A stretch of DNA of 62,259 bases from Planctomycetota bacterium (GCA_019456225.1 VRUI01000021.1:1-62259); one strand, 5' to 3'. Counted from the first letter of the stretch, positions 32,868 through 42,290 are shown. A program made the numbers and translations. The notes: generated from the sequence alone by a model not told the origin.

Positions 32868-34248
32868 TTGTTTCGACTCCATTTTTCTGTTTGCCCTTGA
32901 AGAGAACCAAACCCAAAATTAATACAAAGGTAACACCTGTAGCGCCAACAAATGCGTTGAAGCGGGAATTCGGAGTGACATCAAGAAACCCTATCATATA
33001 AGGATGAAATTCTCCGCATGTTTCCGAGCACCTGAATGTAAAACGTCCTGGCTTATCTGCTACGAAAGTCACCTTACCGATAAGCCCGGGCCTGGCTTTG
33101 ATCTTTAAGTCGTAACCGTCAATATATAACCCGTGAGTTACGTCAAGTGATTCCATCCTGAGTGTAACGAGTTCTCCTTTTTCAAGTCTTATTCGATTTG
33201 GTGTGTACTCGAAACGTTTGGCTACAATGTTAATAACTCTCGGTTCTTTTACAGTTTCGATCGCTTGAGTTTGTGAAGTTGCTGCATTCGCCGTACTTAC
33301 GAATGAAAACGAAGACAGCTTTTCTATCCATGATTTTTTATGAGCATCAACATTGCTTGCGACATCTGAAGTTTTTTGCTCTGCGGGCTTTTTAGACTGT
33401 GGCGGCTGGATTTGTAAATCAACCCATTCACTTATCGATTTGCGAGAACCTCGATCGTCTTGGTCGCCATCCCAGACAGCGAATGATACTGACTGCTTAG
33501 TCTCCGAAAATTGGCAGTCGTTCTCTTTATCTTCAGTCGTTAGCGACCTTTTAAAAACCACGTTCCAACTTCCATCACGCCATATACCCCGCCCCTGAAC
33601 AATCTGGTCATCCTTTCTGGTAACAGAGCCTGCTCTCTGGGCCAACAGATCTGAAACAGCGCTGTTAAGCTCCGGAATACTCACAGTGAAAATTTCTTCC
33701 TTCTCAAAGGGATAAACAAAATCAGCATAAGTTTGCTCAGCACCTGTTTTGCCCTGCCAATATTGCATATCCTTGTTTGCCTGCCATTGCCAGAGATTAA
33801 CAGGACTGGAAAAACCCATCATAATAGAACGCGGCGGTGCATCCGTATCGATTGGAGCAGCCACTGCGCAACCATCAACAAAAGAATCTACTAGTGCGGT
33901 CTTATCTGCATGGTCATCTTCCCATGTCATCTTAAAATATATATCTTTTCCATTATGGAACGCCTGTACATCAACTGAAGGAGTCGAACTTTTAGGCCAA
34001 GGTCTTTCAGTTATCTGGTGGTTTAACAAAACTTTTAAGACAGGTGTATTTTGCCAAACCTCAGCAAAGACGTCTGCCTCCTTTAGAGCTAAATCCTCTG
34101 CGTGAAAATTTACCGCAAGTACGCCAGGTTCAACTATCTCGTAGGTTTCCGATGAACCATAGCGATTTATCCATCCATAGCTAGCTAACCAGACAAAAAG
34201 TCCCGCCGCTATCAGGATAACAATTGTAACAGAAATTTTATTGTTCAT
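32860..34248 (-). CDS. NxrC/EbdC-type heme b gamma subunit fused to a CuA cupredoxin domain
   Basis: A 462-residue protein with an N-terminal signal anchor (residues 5-25). An ethylbenzene-dehydrogenase-like heme-b domain spans about 38-282, with FHNGKDIYFKMTWEDDH, a candidate axial Met at 143/144 (SIMMGFSSPVNLWQW) and a candidate axial Lys270 (SRKSISEWVDL). A linker of about 50 residues carries an AxA-like patch (STANAATS). A cupredoxin domain at about 335-425 has all CuA ligands: His372, Cys407, Cys411, His415, Met418 (CSETCGEFHPYM). A C-terminal transmembrane helix spans 430-450. The heme b subunit of type II DMSO reductases normally stands alone, so the CuA fusion is unusual. AGAGGA precedes the ATG. 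Predicted job: take electrons from the NarH-like subunit and hand them to copper. Confidence 0.85.
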   Translation of the reverse strand: MNNKISVTIVILIAAGLFVWLASYGWINRYGSSETYEIVEPGVLAVNFHAEDLALKEADVFAEVWQNTPVLKVLLNHQITERPWPKSSTPSVDVQAFHNGKDIYFKMTWEDDHADKTALVDSFVDGCAVAAPIDTDAPPRSIMMGFSSPVNLWQWQANKDMQYWQGKTGAEQTYADFVYPFEKEEIFTVSIPELNSAVSDLLAQRAGSVTRKDDQIVQGRGIWRDGSWNVVFKRSLTTEDKENDCQFSETKQSVSFAVWDGDQDDRGSRKSISEWVDLQIQPPQSKKPAEQKTSDVASNVDAHKKSWIEKLSSFSFVSTANAATSQTQAIETVKEPRVINIVAKRFEYTPNRIRLEKGELVTLRMESLDVTHGLYIDGYDLKIKARPGLIGKVTFVADKPGRFTFRCSETCGEFHPYMIGFLDVTPNSRFNAFVGATGVTFVLILGLVLFKGKQKNGVETNV

Positions 34249-34268
34249 TTAGTATTTCCTCTTCTATA

Positions 34269-34886
34269 TTATTGCTTTATACCTGTAGCGGCTATCAGAA
34301 CAAAATGCTCTCGCTCAGATGCCAAAAACTCCAGGACATCTTTAGCGATATTGACATAAAAAGAATTTTCTGATTGAGAAATTATCTTTTCAGCGATTAA
34401 CACAGTAGCAGGTTCCAAATGCTCTATAAAAAATTTCTTTTGCGAATCGAGACAAACTTCCATTTTTTCTTTGGCTTGTTCGCCGTCCGGCAACTGACCG
34501 GCACGATCGGCTTTAAGAATAAGACCATACATAAATTCCATCTCACAGGTTATCGAGTCGGGCCTTTCCTTATCCGGTTCGAAACCAAAGGCTGTATAAA
34601 AGCCCATGATATCAGAAAGCATGTTTGCTCTTTGAAATTCGTTTTTGACCAGATGCTCAGCACCGTAAAGCCAAACTGTCCCCGCTCTAAAAAGCGAGTC
34701 ATATTCAGCCATCAGGTTTCGCTGCTCATCTTTCAAATCCGGAAAATTGGCAAAAAACGAATCGTCAGGATAACTAAACGCAGCTGCCAATGTTTTGTAC
34801 TGGCGCATCCGCTGATCATTATTTTTCGTATCAATACCCAAGTTTGGCAACTCCGAATTATCAGGTAACGCTGATTCTGTTGACAT
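34269..34886 (-). CDS. TorD/NarJ-type molybdoenzyme assembly chaperone
   Basis: A 205-residue cytoplasmic chaperone for cofactor insertion and Tat proofreading of the catalytic subunit. YDSLFRAG, then FYTAFGFEPDKERPDSIT and CEMEFMYGL, are typical of the TorD/NarJ/DmsD helical family in NXR and type II clusters. ATG 34886 has AAGGA five bases upstream; an ATG at 34901 is the alternative. It overlaps the beta-subunit gene by 26 bp. Confidence 0.88.
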   Translation of the reverse strand: MSTESALPDNSELPNLGIDTKNNDQRMRQYKTLAAAFSYPDDSFFANFPDLKDEQRNLMAEYDSLFRAGTVWLYGAEHLVKNEFQRANMLSDIMGFYTAFGFEPDKERPDSITCEMEFMYGLILKADRAGQLPDGEQAKEKMEVCLDSQKKFFIEHLEPATVLIAEKIISQSENSFYVNIAKDVLEFLASEREHFVLIAATGIKQ

Positions 34887-36000
34887 TTCTTTCCTTGTCA
34901 TGTTTTTCTCTAATGATTATAGGCTCTTTTATAGGAACCTTCACTATTTCATGGCCCTTTTCGTCATAGCCGACGCAGTGACCTGTCTCTAAATCGCCCT
35001 GGACATCGAAGGAATGAATAATTTTGCCGGTACAGCCAAAAAGCATCAACAGGGCGACAAGCGATTTGTCGTTAATCGCGTTTTTATACATTTCAACGGC
35101 CTTGGCGGCACCTGGACCGAACAACTGTTTGTTAAACGATTCGGGAGTGTTGATCGGCGGAATATAGTAAACATTCGGCTCGGTTCCAAACTGCGGATAC
35201 AGCGGAAGAGCGATCTTCTTTACATGGACGAGATAATCTATCGGATTCTTCGGATCGATCTTGTCGGGCTGGTTTTTGAAACCGAACATTCTGATCTTTC
35301 CGATACAGTTCTGGACGCATTGTGTTTGCTCGCCTTTTTCAGTGGCGGGATAACAAGCAATACATTTCTCAGATTTGCCGGTAAGCGTGCGGAACATGCT
35401 CTTTTTGTATGGGCATGCCCTGACACATTCTCTGTATCCGCGGCATCTTTTCTGGTCGATAAGAACCGTTCCCTCGTCCCTCTTGTAGATAGCCTTACGC
35501 GGGCAACCGCCGAGGCAGCCGGGATATGTGCAGTGATTGCAAATTCTCGCCAGATAGAACATCCATGGTTGGTGTGGGATTTTTATAAATTGACCTTGCT
35601 TGACTAATTCGCTTACTTCATCTTCGCCTAAGTTGGGATAACTAAAGTCTTCCTTATCTGGCACGTATCCCGTGATATTCTCACCGGCCCCGGCAGATTC
35701 AAAAATAGTTTTGCCCTTGTATGTATCACCATCCCACTTCTGATCTTCGAGTTTGCCAAGCAGGTTGACGTCCCAGCCTAAAGGATAAAATCCCCAGGGC
35801 TTGGTTTCGACATTGTTCCACCACATGTATTCCTGGCCCTTGCCGGATGTCCATGCGTTCTTACAGGCCATCGTACAGGTTTGGCAGGCAATGCACTTAT
35901 TTGTGTCAAATACCCACGAAACCTGCTTGTCTGGTCTGCTTTGAGGATAGATATAATCCATCTCACGATTTAACTGCCAGTTGTGTACTTTATGACTCAT
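34861..36000 (-). CDS. nxrB: NxrB/NarH-type iron-sulfur beta subunit
   Basis: A 379-residue electron-transfer subunit with four cysteine groups for one [3Fe-4S] and three [4Fe-4S] clusters: Cys36-39-42-46 (CIACQTCTMAC), Cys154-157-162-166 (CNHCTYPGCLGGC), Cys186/192/196 (CRGYRECVRAC, where Tyr in the NarH CxxW position marks the [3Fe-4S]-type site), and Cys213/216/228/232. The segment TSGKGQEYMWWNNVETKPWG is characteristic of nitrite oxidoreductase-type and related type II beta subunits. It overlaps the catalytic gene by 4 bp. It has no signal peptide, so it would be co-exported with the Tat substrate. The symbol denotes family; nitrite oxidation itself is unproven. Confidence 0.88.
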   Translation of the reverse strand: MSHKVHNWQLNREMDYIYPQSRPDKQVSWVFDTNKCIACQTCTMACKNAWTSGKGQEYMWWNNVETKPWGFYPLGWDVNLLGKLEDQKWDGDTYKGKTIFESAGAGENITGYVPDKEDFSYPNLGEDEVSELVKQGQFIKIPHQPWMFYLARICNHCTYPGCLGGCPRKAIYKRDEGTVLIDQKRCRGYRECVRACPYKKSMFRTLTGKSEKCIACYPATEKGEQTQCVQNCIGKIRMFGFKNQPDKIDPKNPIDYLVHVKKIALPLYPQFGTEPNVYYIPPINTPESFNKQLFGPGAAKAVEMYKNAINDKSLVALLMLFGCTGKIIHSFDVQGDLETGHCVGYDEKGHEIVKVPIKEPIIIREKHDKERNVNRISVT

Positions 36001-39000
36001 GTAACATAGTCTCCATCAATAAATTTCTTCATGGCATCACTTTCATACGACGGCCTGAATCCTAGCTTAGCAGGCCTCCAGAGCTTATTGCCTCCGGTTC
36101 CGCCATCTTCGGCCTTGGTAAATTTAACAAAACTTTCTCTCGGTGCGCCATTTGGACAATTAACATCGGGAGCGAATCCCTTGCCAATGACCGGCCCGAT
36201 AGTATTTTTTCTCACTAAACTATCAGTCATAAGTGTTGGTCTCAGCCAGCCGCGTGTAGCACTTTGATGAGAACCAAATCTGAACATCGATTGATACCCG
36301 GTCCTTGGATTTTTCGCTAAGCCATCCTTGTTTTTCAAATGTCCTTCAACAGATCCATACGTCGCGCCATACATGTTGAACCACGAACGTGTGACTTTTT
36401 GCGGGACGCCGCGATAGTACCTGGCTCGCAGCATTAGTCGCGAAAGCCGGTATTCTTCGCTTCCTTCAATCTTTTCACCATGATACGGACGGTCTTCCGG
36501 GTCAGCATCGACCCAGACATAATCGCCGTCTTCAATCCCCAATTCCTTTGCGTCAAGAGGATTAATATCGACGTACCCTTCACCGACCCACGGCATACGC
36601 TTGTCTCTACGATGAGTGTCACCGAAAGGACCAAACCATACAGCGATAATATCCGTATCGACCGGCAATGTATGAGAACCGTGTCTGTATTTTGGAGTCA
36701 GATAGATATATTCAAACCCTTCGTCTAATTCGCGAAGAGGATGCTTTGATTTAAGCAGTTTAGCCGGCGAGAAAACAACATTTCTAACCTGCCTGGTCTC
36801 TCCGGAACGATCATCCATTGGTATTCCGTATTTCTCAGGACCAAACGGCCTTATCGCCGGGTGAGGCTTTGCCACAATAGCATTAGGTTCATAGAATGTC
36901 GCATCAATGGCTTCGCGATGAACAGGGAGGTTTTCTCCGTACTCAATAAACTCATCTTCATCACGGTAGAATTCCATTCTGCCGGTCTTGTTATACCATT
37001 GCTTGCTCTCAACAGCCTGTTCATACCCAATTATTTTCGGATATGTTCGACTCATCAGAAGTGCCGGAACACCCTTCTTGGCATCTTCTTCCAGCTTATT
37101 AACATCGTATCCTTTGGTCATAGATGTCGCATCCATAATCCTCTGCAGATACACATCAACTTTGCCTTCATGTACGAACTTCCAGTAATCTTCAAATCGT
37201 TTATCGTTATGAAGTTTACCGAGAGCTTTCGATATACCTGCATGCACTTCAATGTCGCTGCGGGTATCATGGATTCGTTTCATACCTGACCGCGGGAACA
37301 TCTGAAGGAACGGATTCGTTACCGATGCTGTGGCGTCAGGGAACTGGAATTCGCCCCATGAATCAACACCCCAAACGATGTCTGCATACTCACACGATGT
37401 CGACCACCACCAATCAGCAACGGATATGAACTCGATATTGGGCAAAGTGTTAACAACGGCCTCGTAATGGCCCTTCAAATTGCCAAGAATAGAGTTGGCG
37501 TTGCAGAAGGTCAGAGATTTCGTTGGAGTAGGCATGTGAGTTTTGCCCGTAAAGTTTTTGTTACCCACTCTAAGAGGCTTATCACTGTGGTTATAGTAAT
37601 GAGCGGACTCAAATTTAAAGAACTTCTTAAAGTTTAGTTTCCCCTTCTCTTCGAGTTGGATATTAAAGGGGTTCTCTGCGATGTATGTGCCCATCCCATC
37701 GAAATACGCTGCCCGGTAATTTCCGGCATAACTTCCTACGTTTCCGCTGTGAGTTCCAATATTTTTAGTCAAAGCACATAACAGCAAAATGCCTCTGTCT
37801 TTAAGGTCTCCATTGAAAAACTGGTTCGTCCCCATACCGCAGGCAATAAGCGTATTACCCGCGTTCTCGGCGACCTGATGGGCCAGACTGGTAATCGCTT
37901 CTTTGGGAGCCCATGTCAGCTTTGACACGGCGTCAAGATCAAAAGTATCGTTGAGATATTGGCTCGTCAGACTAAATGCAGTCCTAACCTTGACTTTTTT
38001 ACCGTCAAGTTCGATTTCATATTCACCGTCCAACTCAGGATCGATTCCGGTTTCTTTTAGATGATCGCCAACGTCATCACGGGTAATTGCAGCGAAATCT
38101 TTTGTGTTTTTATCCCAGACAACAAAACTACCCCACTCCTGAAGCAACTCCTCTGGAATAACCTGTTTGCCGCCGGCTGATATGGGAGAACCGGCCTTTT
38201 CGCCCTTCTTGAGAACTCTGGTGTCCCTTCTTTCCTTTGGTGGCACAAAACCAGGAATTGCATCTTCTGCCCGCACAAGTTTAAGAGTATCCATTCTTAC
38301 CAATAATGGCAAGTCCGTTCTACTCTTGACATACTCAGCATCGTAGAGTTTTTCCTGCATAATTATATTGGCCATACCAAGGGCAAGAACAGTATCCGTA
38401 GCCGGACGAATTATAAGGACTTCATCGGATTTGGAGGCAACAGAAGAATATTCAACCGTAATGCTTATTACCTTTGTACCTTTTAATCGGGCTTCGGTCA
38501 GCCAGTGAGAATCCGGCATTTTCGTCGAAATCCAGTTAATACCCCAGGCTATTAGCAGTTTTGCGTTTTCAACTGAAAACAGATCCCAGTCAATCGTCTG
38601 TTGACCCGTGACCATTGTATGCCCCGGCGGAAGGTCCGTATGGAACGTGTAGTTATCAAAACCTCTGGCACCCATCGCTGTTTTTTCATCGGTTCCACGG
38701 ACGTGTGAATCCAATAAAGCCATTGCATTTGCCAATCGGTACATGCCAAATACACGAGTTATACCCAACAGGGGCATTCCACCCCGAAATTTCATCACCT
38801 GCGTTCCCGCGTTCGCCATTACCTCGATTGAATCGTCATCGTAAACACCTTGCGATTTCAATAATGCCTTACCCTCTTCGCCGCTATAAGTTGTGGCGAT
38901 GTTTGTGTACACCTTAGCAGCAATATCAAAAGCATCATCCCATGAAAGTCGCAAAAACGGCTCTTTGCCGCGATTTAGATACTTAGAATGCGGTTTACCG

Positions 39001-39497
39001 TTAGCTTCTCTGGGGAAACCTGCGTCAACCCACTTCTTAAAACCTTCCCGTATCATCGGGTATTTTACTCTGCGCGGGCCCTGTATCCTGCGAATAAGCG
39101 CCAATCCCTTTTGGCATAAACGCGGCTCCCAACGAGATGAGGCCTGATTGCCATAGAGATCTTTGGCTTTTCCGTAACCATAACTCGGACCTATTCTTGT
39201 GATTACATTATTTTTCACATAGGCCTTGAGCAGACAGTTATGGGTATCATTCGGTGCACAAAGAAAATGATAGGTGAAGTCATGCTTGAACTGATTGCGG
39301 TAAATCTTTTCCCAGTCTCTGGCAGGATAGAAGTCCAGTGGGTTATCCACATCTTCTATAAGCTTAAGAGCTGCGAATGCCGGCTGAGCTGTTGTCAAAG
39401 CCAAACCGCCTACAGCCAATTGGAGGAAATCACGGCGAGGTAAACCACCCTGACTTTTTCGTTTCGATTCTTTCTTATGCTTTTTCTGCATAGCCAC
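35997..39497 (-). CDS. nxrA: NxrA/NarG-family periplasmic molybdopterin oxidoreductase, catalytic subunit
   Basis: A 1166-residue type II DMSO-reductase-family enzyme with a twin-arginine signal (LPRRDFLQLAVGGLAL, Arg21-Arg22), so it acts in the periplasm. The Fe-S/FS0 region is HFLCAPNDTHNCLLKAY with Cys80 and Cys88, and Cys128 in RWEPRLCQKGLALIRR. Typical segments of the NXR clade include ITRIGPSYGYGKAKDLYGNQ, FHTDLPPGHTMVTGQQT and DSHWLTEARLKGTKVI. The start is GTG at 39497 or ATG two codons later. Length agrees with anammox and Nitrospira NxrA. It could run as nitrite oxidase, nitrate reductase or act on another oxyanion. First gene of an eleven-gene operon. Confidence 0.85.
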   Translation of the reverse strand: MAMQKKHKKESKRKSQGGLPRRDFLQLAVGGLALTTAQPAFAALKLIEDVDNPLDFYPARDWEKIYRNQFKHDFTYHFLCAPNDTHNCLLKAYVKNNVITRIGPSYGYGKAKDLYGNQASSRWEPRLCQKGLALIRRIQGPRRVKYPMIREGFKKWVDAGFPREANGKPHSKYLNRGKEPFLRLSWDDAFDIAAKVYTNIATTYSGEEGKALLKSQGVYDDDSIEVMANAGTQVMKFRGGMPLLGITRVFGMYRLANAMALLDSHVRGTDEKTAMGARGFDNYTFHTDLPPGHTMVTGQQTIDWDLFSVENAKLLIAWGINWISTKMPDSHWLTEARLKGTKVISITVEYSSVASKSDEVLIIRPATDTVLALGMANIIMQEKLYDAEYVKSRTDLPLLVRMDTLKLVRAEDAIPGFVPPKERRDTRVLKKGEKAGSPISAGGKQVIPEELLQEWGSFVVWDKNTKDFAAITRDDVGDHLKETGIDPELDGEYEIELDGKKVKVRTAFSLTSQYLNDTFDLDAVSKLTWAPKEAITSLAHQVAENAGNTLIACGMGTNQFFNGDLKDRGILLLCALTKNIGTHSGNVGSYAGNYRAAYFDGMGTYIAENPFNIQLEEKGKLNFKKFFKFESAHYYNHSDKPLRVGNKNFTGKTHMPTPTKSLTFCNANSILGNLKGHYEAVVNTLPNIEFISVADWWWSTSCEYADIVWGVDSWGEFQFPDATASVTNPFLQMFPRSGMKRIHDTRSDIEVHAGISKALGKLHNDKRFEDYWKFVHEGKVDVYLQRIMDATSMTKGYDVNKLEEDAKKGVPALLMSRTYPKIIGYEQAVESKQWYNKTGRMEFYRDEDEFIEYGENLPVHREAIDATFYEPNAIVAKPHPAIRPFGPEKYGIPMDDRSGETRQVRNVVFSPAKLLKSKHPLRELDEGFEYIYLTPKYRHGSHTLPVDTDIIAVWFGPFGDTHRRDKRMPWVGEGYVDINPLDAKELGIEDGDYVWVDADPEDRPYHGEKIEGSEEYRLSRLMLRARYYRGVPQKVTRSWFNMYGATYGSVEGHLKNKDGLAKNPRTGYQSMFRFGSHQSATRGWLRPTLMTDSLVRKNTIGPVIGKGFAPDVNCPNGAPRESFVKFTKAEDGGTGGNKLWRPAKLGFRPSYESDAMKKFIDGDYVT

Positions 39498-40225
39498 TTG
39501 TTCCTTTTAAAATACAGCCTGAGAATTGCAATCAGACTTAAAATACCAGGTTATATGAAAATAAGTTAGTTCAAGACGATAAGCTTTACTGCCATTGTCG
39601 CATCAAATGGGCATACTGGGTTTATGCATCAGGCCAGGAGTGGCCAATGCCACCCGATGTATAGGCTTTTATTGACTGGGATGACTATTTTAAACTAACG
39701 GTACTACAAAAAAATACTCAAATAGCAATAAAGGCCATATCGGTCTTAGTTAAATTAGCACAATCTGAAAGAACTGTCAAGAATATATTCAATTTTTTTT
39801 AGATTAACTCAAAAAAATATTTAGCTTGCTATCAGTTCCTGAGTTTAGCTAATAAAAAAGAAGAATTATACGGATTGAAAAAAATTGCAAGAGTCATAGG
39901 CCTAAACTGTAATTAAACGTTCGGCCGTAAAAGCAATTCTGTTGTCCATTGGCTAATTCACCCTTTAAGCAATCAATGATCAAACCACTTAACTAAACAA
40001 CAGTAAACAAGGCTTTTCCTACGAAAATTCAAGATTGTATAGTGAAATAGGTCTACTATATCAACTAACTGGAGTGAGGCAAAAACCCGCCCTGAAAGGC
40101 TCAAAGTAATGAATTAAGAGGACATAACAGGCATTTAAATTTCACAAAATGAAAAACGTACCAGTTTCGTACCAGTTTTTCGAGGAGTTTACTGAGTGAA
40201 ATCCACGAAATAAACTCGCTTACTG
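39498..40225. other. 728-bp intergenic region upstream of the molybdoenzyme operon
   Basis: No gene is supported; it is AT-rich. It must hold the operon promoter, but I see no strong minus-strand -35/-10 pair (TTGAAC near 39573 has a poorly spaced TATAAC). A small GGCCA/TGGCC hairpin lies near 39632-39645. Near 40160 the sequence GTACCAGTTTCGTACCAGTTTTT is a short direct repeat of unknown meaning. Confidence 0.4.
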
Positions 40226-40603
40226 CTAAACTCTCTCATCAATTTGTCGGATAATTTTCATAATTTCGTTGATTCTCCACTCAATCGATGATTGCATCCA
40301 AATCTGAAAATGATTGACACGATTTTGGCAGTGCATCATGTAGAGTATCTTAATCGACAAGGCAACTGTGGCAAATTCTATCATCAGCAGCGTTATCTCG
40401 CTGCTACGCATGAAAAATGAGATTATCAGCGGGCAAACTATCAACAAGGCAAAAACGATGTTGACTATTTTTCTATTAAAAGTCGGAACTCCGCCTATTC
40501 CACCTACAATGGCACGAACGCGTTCTTTTTCCTTTTGAAAATTTTTAAGTTCTTTTTTTAAATCGTCAATCTCGTCTTTAAAATCATTCGGCATTTCTTC
40601 CAT
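40226..40603 (-). CDS. Small coiled-coil membrane protein of unknown function
   Basis: A 125-residue protein: MEEMPNDFKDEIDDLKKELK opens a charged coiled coil to about residue 37, followed by two hydrophobic helices (VNIVFALLIVCPLIISFFM and LLMIEFATVALSIKILYMM) and a short C-terminal amphipathic helix. The ATG at 40603 has GGAGT four bases upstream, so the 23-residue longer frame is not used. It is isolated between two non-coding regions, and I recognise no family. Confidence 0.6.
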   Translation of the reverse strand: MEEMPNDFKDEIDDLKKELKNFQKEKERVRAIVGGIGGVPTFNRKIVNIVFALLIVCPLIISFFMRSSEITLLMIEFATVALSIKILYMMHCQNRVNHFQIWMQSSIEWRINEIMKIIRQIDERV

Positions 40604-40989
40604 ACGTACTCCTTTATCAGGTCTTAAAGTTTCGTAATATTTTTGTAAACCGTTGGATAAATATGTCTGCACACTATATAGCCGACACCGCCACGGCTGT
40701 CAATATTCAATTCTGGCCATATCTTTTCTGCCGTACCAGGCGCCTGCCGAAGTGTGATCTGCTCGAGATACTACTCAGCCGGCACGGTAGATCGTCTTGT
40801 AATTAAAGAAAAGAGAAATCCTTGAAGGTTCAACTTGAATCCGCCAACCTCTAAAATTCATTTTGGCGGTCAAGCGTACCCAATGGGTATTATTGCTATG
40901 AATGTTCCACTAAATAAGCTAAGTCAATTTAATATTATTGATTTCGTGCGCGCGATTATCTAAAGTAAGGCAAAATTAAGGAGAAATTA
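40604..40989. other. 386-bp intergenic region before the SDR gene
   Basis: Nothing firmly identifiable. Around 40680-40800 a minus-strand reading gives a coding-looking stretch (YLEQITLRQAPGTAEKIWPE) interrupted by stops, possibly gene debris. AAGGAG at 40978-40983 is the ribosome site for the SDR gene. Confidence 0.3.
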
Positions 40990-41754
40990 ATGAAACTGAC
41001 TGATAAAGTGGCGATTATAACCGGTGGTAACTCCGGGATCGGAGAAGCGACAGCCAAACTTTTTTCCAGGGAAGGGGCCCGGGTATGCATCACAGGCCGG
41101 AATGAAGAAAGATGTCGGAAGGTTGTCGAAGAGATTAATAAGACCGGCGGACAAGCCGTATTCGTTGTTGCTGATGTCCGGTTTCCCGATGAATGCCGAA
41201 AAACGCTGGAGACCACTGTCGAGGCATTCGGCAAGGTGGACATTCTGTTCAATAATGCCGGTGTCTATTTTGCTGAGAATGCTGTCGACTGCCCGGAAGA
41301 GCACTGGGATCTCACCATCGATATCAGCCTCAAAGGAACGTTCCTGATGTCCAAGTTCGCTTTGCCTTCGATGATCGAGCAGCAAAGCGGTGTGATAATC
41401 AACGTCAGTTCGGGATGGGGAATCCTGGGCGGAAAGAAAGCAGTCTCTTACTGCGCTGCCAAAGGCGGTATCGTTTTGATGACCAAGGCTATGGCCCTCG
41501 ACCACGCAGGCCAGGGTATCCGCGTAAACTCCCTCTGTCCCGGCGATGTGCAAACGCCGATGCTCAAAGAGGATGCCAGGATGCAAGGGATGACCTGGGA
41601 TGAATACCACGCCCAGGCTGCTGCCCAACGCCCGATGGGCCGCATCGGCACTGTCGAAGAGATCGCCAAGGCCGCCCTCTTTCTTGCATCGGATGATTCT
41701 ACCTTTATGACCGGAGCCTCTCTGGTAGTCGATGGAGGAGGAACGGCAGGTTAG
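40990..41754 (+). CDS. Short-chain dehydrogenase/reductase (SDR)
   Basis: A 254-residue classical SDR with the NAD(P)-binding TGGNSGIG motif (residues 11-18), NNAG (about 91-94), a catalytic Ser in INVSSGWG and Tyr/Lys in YCAAKGG. The C-terminus DGGGTAG and the PGDVQTPM segment are normal. The family covers 3-oxoacyl-ACP reductases, glucose dehydrogenases and many alcohol dehydrogenases; the substrate cannot be read. It may supply a ketoreductase to the downstream fatty-acid-type operon, but 0.6 kb and a broken SDR gene intervene. Confidence 0.85.
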   Translation: MKLTDKVAIITGGNSGIGEATAKLFSREGARVCITGRNEERCRKVVEEINKTGGQAVFVVADVRFPDECRKTLETTVEAFGKVDILFNNAGVYFAENAVDCPEEHWDLTIDISLKGTFLMSKFALPSMIEQQSGVIINVSSGWGILGGKKAVSYCAAKGGIVLMTKAMALDHAGQGIRVNSLCPGDVQTPMLKEDARMQGMTWDEYHAQAAAQRPMGRIGTVEEIAKAALFLASDDSTFMTGASLVVDGGGTAG

Positions 41755-41762
41755 CCTGTATC

Positions 41763-42086
41763 CTACCGGCTGGCCAATCCTCCGGTGATTTCACCTCCGT
41801 CGATTATATATTCGTGGCCTGTGATATAGCTTGCGTCATCCGACGCCAGGAAGGCGAATAAGCCGGCGATCTCCTCCGGCATTGCATGCCGTTTAAGCGG
41901 AATCTTACTGTTGACCTTATCCATCATCTCCGGTGTGTATTCCGCTTTCTGCATGGGAGTTAACACATAGCCAGGGCAGACGGCAACAACGCGAACCTTC
42001 GGGGCAAGTTCCAGGGCCATGGTCTTTGTCAATTCAATTACGCCCGCTTTGGCGGCGTTGTAGTCGGCGTAATAGGGGTACCGCAA
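41763..42086 (-). pseudogene. 3' half of a second SDR gene
   Basis: The frame opens at RYPYYADYNAAKAGVIELTK, that is, at the catalytic Tyr-x3-Lys of an SDR, and continues to a normal C-terminus (ITGHEYIIDGGEITGG). The whole cofactor-binding half is missing. Upstream in frame there is a stop after unrelated residues, so the junction lies near 42080. A 34-codon fragment on the plus strand (42085-42190) begins at this breakpoint and may be debris of another gene. It converges on the intact SDR gene (8 bp between stops), consistent with a deletion or rearrangement. Confidence 0.7.
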
Positions 42087-42290
42087 TGAGAATGGCAGAG
42101 CGAATTACCCAACGAAGCGAGATACTTGTTGTCGATATCGAAAAGGCTCAAATAAAGCTAAAGAGCCTTTACCCTAATCTTTTGGCGTGACATAGCACTA
42201 GCTATTTTTGCCCTGTTTGGCGTAAAAAACCTCACTGGATGTTTTCTGTAAGGCACTTTGGTCCGGCCCTACAGGGTATATCAGACAAAA

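Noticed and set aside
40680-40810. Possible integrase or other gene fragment on the minus strand
   Set aside because: Only about 25 coherent residues between stops; no motif strong enough to name a family.
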